Positions 1 through 5,974 of a DNA stretch of 14,348 nucleotides are shown piece after piece. Origin of the DNA: an uncultured bacterium (GTDB taxonomy: Bacteria > Cyanobacteriota > Vampirovibrionia > Gastranaerophilales > Gastranaerophilaceae); contig CASGAK010000177.1 of the NCBI GenBank assembly GCA_949299435.1, positions 1-14,348 of the forward strand, read 5' to 3'. The position numbers and the translations under genes were made by a program. The stretch's first letter is position 1. Every line of letters begins with the position of its first letter. Below the pieces are notes generated by a model. The model worked only from the letters and a program-made list of their open reading frames with translations, did no database searches and was not told where the DNA came from.

Positions 1-1
1 A

Positions 2-181
2 AAAGAGCGTCTTAAAAAGGGTCTTTCGCAAGAAGAATTGGCATTCCAAATTGATTCTGCAAGAAACTTTATTGGCTGTATTGAAAGAGGTGAAAAAGCC
101 TCTACGGTAATAACTTTGTGTAGAATAGCCAATGCATTGGATGTTGATATTTCTGATTTGGTAAAAGATATAAATAATTAA
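2..181 (+). CDS. XRE-family helix-turn-helix regulator, C-terminal part (5' end outside window)
   Basis: The reading frame is open from base 2 to a TAA at 179-181 and gives about 59 residues, cut off by the window edge. It reads like a Cro/C1-type helix-turn-helix: KKGLSQEELAFQIDSARNFI (recognition-helix region), then IERGEKASTVITLCRIANAL and a final DVDISDLVKD. That order (S-Q-E-E-L-A, then I-E-R-G-E-K, then L-x-x-I-A-x-A-L) is the standard XRE signature. Only a few N-terminal residues should be missing, so the intact protein is probably a stand-alone HTH of about 65-75 aa, similar in design to the one at 8413-8631 but clearly different in sequence. It presumably binds DNA as a dimer; its target cannot be told from here. 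Confidence 0.85.
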   Translation, partial: KERLKKGLSQEELAFQIDSARNFIGCIERGEKASTVITLCRIANALDVDISDLVKDINN

Positions 182-206
182 ATACAGTTTGAAAAATAAT
201 TATATC

Positions 207-234
207 TTGAAATTTTTTTTATTTAGGTTATAAT
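207..234 (+). promoter_or_regulatory. Sigma-70 promoter of rpsU
   Basis: TTGAAA at 207-212 (five of six matches to TTGACA) is followed by 16 bases and a perfect TATAAT at 229-234. Transcription would start near 241, giving a leader of about 40 bases that carries a Shine-Dalgarno-like AAAGGTGGT at 262-270. It lies in the gap between the XRE gene and rpsU, so rpsU is probably transcribed on its own. Confidence 0.75.
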
Positions 235-280
235 TACAAATATAGTGTACCAAAAGACCATAAAGGTGGTGAAAATATAA

Positions 281-454
281 ATGGCAGAAGTAAAAGTTGG
301 CGAAAACGAATCAATTGAAAGTGCTCTAAGACGTTTCAAGAAAAAGATTCAAAAAGCTGGTATTCTTTCAGAAGTTAAAAAACGTGAAAGATATGAAAAA
401 CCGAGCGTAAGAAGAAAACGCAAATCAGAAGCTGCTCGCAAACGTAAAGTATAG
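281..454 (+). CDS. rpsU: 30S ribosomal protein S21
   Basis: A 57-aa basic protein starting MAEVKVGENESIESALRRFK and ending in an Arg/Lys-rich tail (RRKRKSEAARKRKV). The pattern V-x-E-N-E-S-I-E-x-A-L-R-R-F-K-(K)-x-x-x-K-A-G-I-L-S-E-x-K-K-R-E-R-Y-E-K-P matches bS21 through its whole length, and the size is normal for the family. S21 joins the 30S platform late in assembly and helps mRNA pairing with the 3' end of 16S rRNA. The ATG is preceded by AAAGGTGGT at 262-270. The gene has its own promoter (207-234) and terminator (478-508), so it looks monocistronic. Confidence 0.96.
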   Translation: MAEVKVGENESIESALRRFKKKIQKAGILSEVKKRERYEKPSVRRKRKSEAARKRKV

Positions 455-477
455 TAAGTGGTAGATATATAAGAATT

Positions 478-508
478 AAAAAGCGAAGATGAAAATTTTC
501 GCTTTTTT
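478..508 (+). terminator. Rho-independent terminator of rpsU
   Basis: AAAAAGCGAA (478-487) pairs perfectly with TTCGCTTTTT (498-507) around a 10-base loop, and the 3' arm doubles as the T-tract. It lies 24 bases after the rpsU stop codon. The GC core is short (GCG with flanking A-T pairs), which is usual in such an AT-rich genome. Confidence 0.75.
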
Positions 509-524
509 AGTATGTTTATAAATA

Positions 525-553
525 AAAAAAGCCTCAATAGATGAGGCTTTTTT
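525..553. terminator. Bidirectional terminator between rpsU and the DUF2229 gene
   Basis: AAAAAAGCCTCA (525-536) pairs with TGAGGCTTTTTT (542-553) around a 5-base loop. The arms are A-rich and T-rich, so the structure is a terminator read from either strand. On the minus strand it follows the stop codon of the 555-1631 gene by one base; on the plus strand it backs up the first rpsU terminator. Confidence 0.85.
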
Positions 554-554
554 A

Positions 555-1631
555 TTATTTAGTTTCAATAAAGTTGGTATTTGGAATGTAATTGCTTTTT
601 GTATCATTAATTTCTATGTTATTAATGATATTAGCACGTTTTTTGCGAAAAAGCATATCAACGAATGCTTCTAACCGAGTGATAAAACCGGCTTCACCAG
701 TTTGTTCATCAATAGTCAGATGTAAAAGCGGTTTTCCGAAATGCTTAGCTTTTCTTTGAATCCTTTCCACCATCAAAGAGTCAGGTCCGCAGCCGAAGGC
801 TGTGAGGGTAATTATACCATCTATTCGATTATCTTTTAGATAATGTCCTGCAGTGCCTGTCATTTCGTATTCATTTGCCCAGTATCTTTCTTCTCCGAGT
901 GTTGCAATACCTTCGTCCATTTGTTCATTTGAAAGCTGCAGTGATGTTACAACTTTAACGTCCATTTTTTCAAGTTTTTCAATTATTTTCATAGATGTTC
1001 TCTCATCATAGATATTATATCCATGAGATACCAAGGCAACAGAAATAGGGTATTCTTTTGTCTGATTTTCAATGAAAATTTTTCCTTGTAGGGCATAATT
1101 CATTGCTTTTTTGTAGCTCATACCTGATTTTGTCATGATAAAGAAATTATTATAGCATCTCCAACCTGCTTTAGATGCTCTTTTAATTATATTTTCATCT
1201 GTTATATCAAAGTAGGCTGCAATTTCTTTTAAGAAAGTATAAAGTCCTTGATTTTTTTCAGACTTATCCAAAGTAGCTTCAATCATTGTAAAATCTTTTT
1301 TAACAACATTTCTGACTAAATCGGGAAGTCCTCTAATTTTAGAGCAGTTGTAAATTTTGTGAGCAACTGATTGCAGTGAAGGTACAAAAATTTTGTCAAC
1401 ACCTTTGTCCAAAAGGTTTAGTATATGACCGATGTACACTTTTATAGGTAAGCAAGTTTCAGTTACGACAAGAGCAGAACCCCTAGACATGGTCTGTTTT
1501 GTTGTAATATCAGATAAAACTATTTTAATACCCAAATCTGTGAAAAACCCGTAATAAAAAGGGTAATTGTTATAAAATGACATAGCACGGGGTATACCGA
1601 TTATTTTTTCATTTTTAATAATGTTTTCCAC
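555..1631 (-). CDS. DUF2229 / acyl-CoA dehydratase activase-related protein
   Basis: With the GTG start at 1631 the protein is 358 aa. The family is recognised from IGIPRAMSFYNNYPFYYGFF near the N-terminus, then ETCLPIKVYIGHIL, IFVPSLQSVA, and near the C-terminus FGCGPDSLM, LTIDEQTGEAG and TRLEAFVDML. These are the hallmarks of the DUF2229 part of large proteins related to the 2-hydroxyacyl-CoA dehydratase activator (HgdC-like) and its HgdB-like partner. In many anaerobes this region is fused to an ASKHA ATPase activase domain; here no ATPase domain is present and none lies next door. Four cysteines (60, 96, 159, 281) include the two in the conserved ETCLP and GCGPD contexts and could bind an iron-sulfur cluster; that is inference. 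No substrate can be assigned. The gene is convergent with rpsU and shares the terminator at 525-553. An in-frame TTG at 1688 would add 19 residues but has no ribosome binding site. Confidence 0.8.
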   Translation of the reverse strand: MENIIKNEKIIGIPRAMSFYNNYPFYYGFFTDLGIKIVLSDITTKQTMSRGSALVVTETCLPIKVYIGHILNLLDKGVDKIFVPSLQSVAHKIYNCSKIRGLPDLVRNVVKKDFTMIEATLDKSEKNQGLYTFLKEIAAYFDITDENIIKRASKAGWRCYNNFFIMTKSGMSYKKAMNYALQGKIFIENQTKEYPISVALVSHGYNIYDERTSMKIIEKLEKMDVKVVTSLQLSNEQMDEGIATLGEERYWANEYEMTGTAGHYLKDNRIDGIITLTAFGCGPDSLMVERIQRKAKHFGKPLLHLTIDEQTGEAGFITRLEAFVDMLFRKKRANIINNIEINDTKSNYIPNTNFIETK

Positions 1632-1637
1632 GACATT

Positions 1638-1642
1638 CTCCC
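1638..1642 (-). promoter_or_regulatory. Ribosome binding site that decides the GTG start of the DUF2229 gene
   Basis: Read on the minus strand, GGGAG (1642-1638) stands 6 bases before GTG (1631-1629). From this GTG the protein enters the conserved IGIPRA block after about 10 residues, as family members normally do. The upstream TTG at 1688 is preceded only by an A/T-rich stretch without a purine-rich site. Confidence 0.6.
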
Positions 1643-1733
1643 AATTGGTTTTTAAGTTGAAATTTCTACTACTGGAATAATACTTCAAAAAGAAATAAAA
1701 AGCTACTAAAATAAAAAAAAATTAATAAATATT

Positions 1734-1761
1734 TTCAAATCGATTCTTTTTATTGTAAAAT
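1734..1761 (+). promoter_or_regulatory. Possible promoter of the rsmE-cca pair
   Basis: TTCAAA (1734-1739), 16 bases, then TAAAAT (1756-1761). Each box is an imperfect match (4/6 and 5/6). It sits just before the AAAAGGAGA ribosome binding site (1767-1775) of rsmE, and no upstream gene on this strand could supply read-through. A transcript starting near 1768 would begin inside that ribosome binding site, which counts against this exact placement. Confidence 0.3.
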
Positions 1762-1780
1762 GCTTTAAAAGGAGAATATT

Positions 1781-2527
1781 GTGCCTCATTTTTTTATAAA
1801 TTCTGAAAAAAAATCAGGAAACAGAATAATAATAGATGACAAAGAAAATTATACTCATCTCGCAAAAGCTTTAAGAGCGAGAATTGGTGAAAAAATATTA
1901 CTAATTGACGAAAATCGAGTGCAATATGAGACTATAATCAGTCGAATTGACTCAAAGACTATTGAAGTTGAAATTGAAAAATCCTATTACTCAGAACGTG
2001 ATTTGGAATTTAATTTATATTTAGCACAAAGTCCGCTGAGAAGTGATTCTCAAAACTTTGTAGCTGAAAAAGCTACAGAATTAGGGGTAAGATCTATAAT
2101 TCCGATAATGACTGATAATTGTGCTCTAAATTGTTCAGTAATTGAAAAGAAAATTCCACGCTGGAACAAAATTATGTATGAAGCATCAAAGCAATGTGAA
2201 AGGGCTGTAATACCTACCTGTGAAAATTTGTCTGATATAAATACCCTAATTCAATCAAACAGATTTGATAGAATAATTGCATTTTGTGAGCGTAGAGCCA
2301 CTTTAACGTTAAAGGATTTATGTAAAAAAAATCCAATAAAACGAAATGAGTGTATTTTGGTGATAATTGGTCCAGAAGGCGGGTTCTCAAAAGCAGAATT
2401 TGATTTTTTTGAAAAAAATTCCATACCTATGCTGACATTGGGTAATTTAATTTTAAAAGCTGAAACGGCAGTAACTGTAGCTTTAGGAAATATAATTTAT
2501 GAATTCGAAAATTATAGACAAAATTAA
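1781..2527 (+). CDS. rsmE: 16S rRNA (uracil(1498)-N3)-methyltransferase RsmE
   Basis: 248 aa, close to the usual length of about 240-250. RsmE methylates N3 of U1498 in 16S rRNA using S-adenosylmethionine. The N-terminal PUA-like domain (about 1-70) begins MPHFFI. The SPOUT methyltransferase domain shows EKATELGV (96-103), EASKQCERAVIP (134-145), the SAM-binding IGPEGGFS (196-203) and the C-terminal knot block LGNLILKAETA (220-230). In most homologues that block reads LG-x-R-ILR-x-ETA, so Asn222 replaces the usual Arg; Glu228-Thr229-Ala230 is intact. Translation starts at GTG, supported by AAAAGGAGA ending 5 bases upstream. The end overlaps the start of the next gene by 29 bases, so the two are probably translated from one mRNA. 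Confidence 0.95.
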   Translation: MPHFFINSEKKSGNRIIIDDKENYTHLAKALRARIGEKILLIDENRVQYETIISRIDSKTIEVEIEKSYYSERDLEFNLYLAQSPLRSDSQNFVAEKATELGVRSIIPIMTDNCALNCSVIEKKIPRWNKIMYEASKQCERAVIPTCENLSDINTLIQSNRFDRIIAFCERRATLTLKDLCKKNPIKRNECILVIIGPEGGFSKAEFDFFEKNSIPMLTLGNLILKAETAVTVALGNIIYEFENYRQN

Positions 2528-3902
2528 ATCAGATGAAATTTTATCGCAGCTTCTAGATAATTTTGAAGAGCAAATATATTTGGTAGGCGGGGCTGTGAGG
2601 GATTTTTTACTTGATAAAGCTACAAATGACAGGGATTTAATTGTTCTAAATGCTGATGCAAGAGATTTTTCATTGAAAGTTTCTGATTTTTTCAATGCAA
2701 CTTTTGTCCCCTTAGACGAGGTAAATAAAATTTACCGTATAGTAATGAGGGACAAAATAAATTATATAGATATTACAAACCCGCTTGGTGAAACTTTGGA
2801 AAAAGACTTGCAAAGACGCGATCTTACAATGAATGCGATAGCATACGATTTAAAAAATAATCTCCTGCTGGATCCAACAGGAGGTTTGGCTGATATTAAA
2901 AATAAAGTTTTAAAAATTATAGATGAAAAAAATCTCTCAGACGATCCTTTGCGAATACTTAGAATATTCAGATTTCAAGCTCAAACAGGCTTTGAAATAG
3001 ATAATGAAACTTTAAAATCAGTAGAAAAATATTTAGATTTAGTTAATAATCCTGCTGTAGAGAGAATAAATTATGAAATAATGCATCTTTTTTCCGGTGA
3101 GTATTCAGATATAGCGATAAAAAATATGGATAAATCAGGAGTTTTGGAAAAAATATTTCCAATAGTGAATGAACTTAAAAAAGTTCCTCCAAATTCTCAC
3201 CATCATCTCAGACTTTTTGAGCACTCAATAGAAACTTCAAGAATGATTAATGAGATATATAAAACCTCAAATAAAGATGTAAAAGCTCACTTAGAAAGGA
3301 TAGATTTTGGTGGGTATTCAAGGCTTGCACATTTGAAATTGGCTGGTTTTTTACATGACATAGGTAAATTCCAAACCTGGACAATTGAACAAGACAGCGG
3401 ACGTCACAGATTTATAAAACATGATGACGTTGGAGCTAAAATGTCTTTAAATATTTTGAAAAAACTCTCTTTTTCAAATAAACAAATTGAATATATTTCA
3501 GAAATGATTAAAAACCACATATATCCATCTTCTTTAATGAGTTCACCAGAAATTAACGATAAAATTCTAATGCGATATGTGCGAAAAATGGAAAATAATT
3601 CTATAGATGCAATTATTTTAGCTCAGGCAGATAGACTCTCAGCAAGAGGTCCTGCAGTATCTGAGGAGATGGTAGAAAAAAATATAAATTCATTAAATAG
3701 GCTGCTAAAATTTTATTTAGATGTTAAAGACACTCTTGAACCTTTACCTAAATTGCTAAGTGGTAATGAAGTAATGGATATTCTAAAAATTTCCCCATCT
3801 CCAAAACTCGGAGAAATTATGAAAGCACTGCATGAAGCTCAGTTGAATGGTGATGTTATAACTAAAGAGCATGCCATAACTTTTATCAAAAACTTTAATT
3901 AA
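2499..3902 (+). CDS. cca: CCA-adding tRNA nucleotidyltransferase / poly(A) polymerase family protein with HD domain
   Basis: 467 aa. The class II nucleotidyltransferase head has GGAVRDFLL (30-38), the metal-binding pair Asp44/Asp46 in NDRDLIV, RRDLTMNAIAYD (106-117), DPTGGLADIKNKVL (125-138) and DDPLRILRIFRFQ (148-160). The region VERINYEIMHLFSG (187-200) is the start of the helical body. An HD phosphohydrolase-type domain follows: HHH (234-236), EH (241-242), FLHDIGK with His286/Asp287, and KHDDVGA (307-313). The protein adds or repairs the 3' CCA end of tRNA, or is a close relative that adds A or CC only. Cyanobacteria are known to split CC- and A-adding between two enzymes, so sequence alone does not settle the specificity. 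ATG 2499 lies inside the end of rsmE with AGGA at 2485-2488, 10 bases upstream. No hairpin terminator follows. Confidence 0.88.
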   Translation: MNSKIIDKIKSDEILSQLLDNFEEQIYLVGGAVRDFLLDKATNDRDLIVLNADARDFSLKVSDFFNATFVPLDEVNKIYRIVMRDKINYIDITNPLGETLEKDLQRRDLTMNAIAYDLKNNLLLDPTGGLADIKNKVLKIIDEKNLSDDPLRILRIFRFQAQTGFEIDNETLKSVEKYLDLVNNPAVERINYEIMHLFSGEYSDIAIKNMDKSGVLEKIFPIVNELKKVPPNSHHHLRLFEHSIETSRMINEIYKTSNKDVKAHLERIDFGGYSRLAHLKLAGFLHDIGKFQTWTIEQDSGRHRFIKHDDVGAKMSLNILKKLSFSNKQIEYISEMIKNHIYPSSLMSSPEINDKILMRYVRKMENNSIDAIILAQADRLSARGPAVSEEMVEKNINSLNRLLKFYLDVKDTLEPLPKLLSGNEVMDILKISPSPKLGEIMKALHEAQLNGDVITKEHAITFIKNFN

Positions 3903-4197
3903 TATATACTTAATATATAAAAATCAAAAAAATAAATGTATTTGTTACAATTATTTACATTTTATTTGCTAATATAATTTATAAAATTTATACTCAATTT
4001 AAATAAAAAATAGTGATTTGGTGATTAAAAAAGTAAAAAAAACTGTTAAAAAATCGTAAAAATAAAAAATCATTCAAAAATCCATCTTAATATCTCTTTA
4101 ACATTTAAGTAAGATAAGGCAATTTTTAAAATTCACAGCTTTTAATATTACTGTGCTGTTGTTATAATATGTGTGAAATTAAAACCCAGACGAATAT
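3903..4197. other. AT-rich intergenic region before the paralogous membrane protein genes
   Basis: This 295-base gap is almost all A and T, with many A-runs. I see no open frame, tRNA or stable hairpin. A 10-bp direct repeat (TTAATATATA at 3899-3908 and 3910-3919) spans the cca stop codon but is low-complexity. The only convincing signal is the extended -10 promoter at 4160-4168. Confidence 0.6.
4160..4168 (+). promoter_or_regulatory. Extended -10 promoter of the paralogous pair
   Basis: TGTTATAAT is a perfect extended -10 element (TG, one base, TATAAT). A -35 box at the right distance (TTTTAA, 4140-4145) is weak, as expected when the TG extension is present. The start of transcription would be near 4175, about 23 bases before the ATG at 4198. 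That ATG has no strong Shine-Dalgarno sequence (AAAACCCAGACGAATAT precedes it). Confidence 0.6.
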
Positions 4198-5964
4198 ATG
4201 ATAGAAAAAGTAAGTATAAGTAGCGTAAATAAAAAGAATACCCCTAAAAAGAGTATTACAGAAAAACAGCCTGCATTTAAAGGCGGTGTAGTTGATTTGT
4301 TGGTAAAAGGTGTTCAAAAGTGTGAAGAACACCCTATGCTGAATGTTACGGTGTTGGATTTATCAACAGCTATAATACCTCGTACCATAGTGGAAACTTA
4401 TGCTGGCTCAAAAAAGAAAGATGAAAACGGAAATCCTATTTTAGATAAAGATGGAAAACCAAAAAGACAGTTAAATGTTTTCGGCGGTTTTGAAGCATTC
4501 AGACGTGAATCTTCAGGGTTATTTATCAACTGTATTTTACCCAGTTTTGTAGTAATGGGTGCTGGAGTTTTAGCTAACAAGCCTATAATGGGTAAATTTG
4601 ATAAAAATTTAATTAACAATTGGGCAAATAATGAGGCGTATGATAAAATTGCAAAATTTTATATGCCGGGAGAGCCGACTTTAGATTCATATAAAGAATT
4701 TTTCAAACGTTCAATACTATCATTAGAGGGTGTAGACGGTGAAGCATACTCTGCAGATGGTATCAAAAGATTTGCAGATATTCTTGCAGAGAATCCGAAT
4801 GATATTAAAAACTGTAGTTCAATTGATGAAATAGTTCAAAAAATCAAACTCAAAAAAGAAGCTGCAGATGTGATAGACACTCTTGCAAAAGCTGCATTTG
4901 ACGGTGATTATGCAAATACTAAAAAAGCATATAAAAATTTAGTTGCATTAACTCATATTTCTGAAAATATAAGATTTTTAGGTGAAGAAAAATATCTTGG
5001 TAATAACTTAGCTTCATTCTGCAAAGATACACCAAAAGTTTTGTATGGAGCAAAACAAAACGGTGTAAAAACAGCAGAAGAGCTTTCAAAATATTTTGCA
5101 AAAGCTAAAAAATTAGTAAATTGGAAAAGTTTAGGCGGTTTAGGTTTAATTATACCGCTTGCAATTTCAGCTCAGCCGATAAACAGATGGATTACTCACA
5201 AACTTTCAGGCAGAAAAGGTGCTCCGATTTATAATGATTATCAGGATAAAAAAGAGTATAAAGAGCTTTCAGCAAAAGAAAAAGCGGATTTATTAAAACA
5301 AAAATTCATATCAGTAGGCTCAATGCTTGGAGTATGCGGTCTGTCAATGCTTATGGATAAGCCAAGTTTAAGCTCATTATATCAATTTAAAGGGCTTTTC
5401 CCGACAATGGATCAGGCAAGAATAATATCTACGGCAACTTTTGCAAGCAGAATGGCTGTAGCTGAAGATAAAAATGAGTTAAGAGAAAATACAATTCGAG
5501 ATATAGCAACATTCTCAAGTTTTTATTTCCTAGGTGATTATGCTGCAAAAGGTATAGCTACTTTAATAGAACATGTTAAAGGCGGAAAAGTTAAATTAAT
5601 TAACAGATTGCAAAAAGTGGATTCAGATGCAAATGTATTGCAAAAATTCTGGAATTGGGCAAAACATACTTCACTCAAATCAACAGATGAGCTTGCTCTT
5701 CCATCAGATAAGAAATTAAGAACAATTTGTCAAATCGGAAATATAGCATTCTCACTAATTTCGTTGGGAGTATTTATACCGATATATACAAGAACACAAG
5801 TACAAAAAAAGAAAGCAGAACAAGATCTTGCGAATTTAAATGCAGAAAAGGCAACATCAGCGGGAACTCCCGCAACCGGAGCCGGTACGTCGGCTGCTGT
5901 AGCCACATCAAAGTCGGCCTCTAATGCAGCCTTCAAAAAACTAGATTCATTTATAAATTCGTAA
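4198..5964 (+). CDS. Multi-pass membrane protein of unknown family, paralogue 1
   Basis: 588 aa; I do not recognise a named family. There is no classical signal peptide. The N-terminus is polar and Lys-rich with a short motif QPAFKG (24-29). Hydrophobic stretches that could cross or enter the membrane lie near 108-126, 311-328, 370-386, 440-457 and 513-530. The first two are separated by a soluble part of about 180 residues. The tail (about 551-575) is an Ala/Gly/Thr/Ser-rich linker ending in AFKKLDSF. Seven blocks are shared in order with the next gene: PRTIV (61-65), FRRESSG (101-107), AQPIN (325-329), YQFKGLFPTMDQ (395-406), SRMAVAEDKNELREN (417-431), LGDYAAKGIA (445-454) and the last hydrophobic segment. 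The two genes are therefore an ancient tandem duplication. They form an operon with a 10-base gap. The A/T-rich codon use matches the neighbours except in the tail linker. A scaffold or envelope role is only a guess. Confidence 0.9.
   Translation: MIEKVSISSVNKKNTPKKSITEKQPAFKGGVVDLLVKGVQKCEEHPMLNVTVLDLSTAIIPRTIVETYAGSKKKDENGNPILDKDGKPKRQLNVFGGFEAFRRESSGLFINCILPSFVVMGAGVLANKPIMGKFDKNLINNWANNEAYDKIAKFYMPGEPTLDSYKEFFKRSILSLEGVDGEAYSADGIKRFADILAENPNDIKNCSSIDEIVQKIKLKKEAADVIDTLAKAAFDGDYANTKKAYKNLVALTHISENIRFLGEEKYLGNNLASFCKDTPKVLYGAKQNGVKTAEELSKYFAKAKKLVNWKSLGGLGLIIPLAISAQPINRWITHKLSGRKGAPIYNDYQDKKEYKELSAKEKADLLKQKFISVGSMLGVCGLSMLMDKPSLSSLYQFKGLFPTMDQARIISTATFASRMAVAEDKNELRENTIRDIATFSSFYFLGDYAAKGIATLIEHVKGGKVKLINRLQKVDSDANVLQKFWNWAKHTSLKSTDELALPSDKKLRTICQIGNIAFSLISLGVFIPIYTRTQVQKKKAEQDLANLNAEKATSAGTPATGAGTSAAVATSKSASNAAFKKLDSFINS
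5860..5904 (+). repeat. GC-rich cluster of three short inverted repeats inside paralogue 1
   Basis: Within an AT-rich gene, 32 of these 45 bases are G or C. Three perfect inverted repeats follow one another: GCGGGA-AC-TCCCGC (5860-5873), ACCGG-AG-CCGGT (5875-5886) and GGCT-GCTGT-AGCC (5892-5904). They encode the Ala/Gly/Thr linker near the C-terminus (residues 555-569). They could fold in the mRNA just before the downstream gene, or be a by-product of GC-rich Ala/Gly/Pro codons. Confidence 0.6.
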
Positions 5965-5974
5965 GGAGATAATC

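Noticed and set aside
349..537. Open frame of 62 codons on the minus strand over rpsU and its terminators
   Set aside because: It is antisense to a certain ribosomal protein gene and runs through a terminator hairpin; no family resemblance.
3899..3919. Direct repeat TTAATATATA twice across the end of cca
   Set aside because: Pure A/T low-complexity sequence; expected by chance in this composition and without a following pattern.
3954..3978. TTTACA and TATAAT as a promoter
   Set aside because: The spacing is only 13 bases, too short for sigma-70, and it lies more than 200 bases from the next gene; the extended -10 at 4160-4168 is better.
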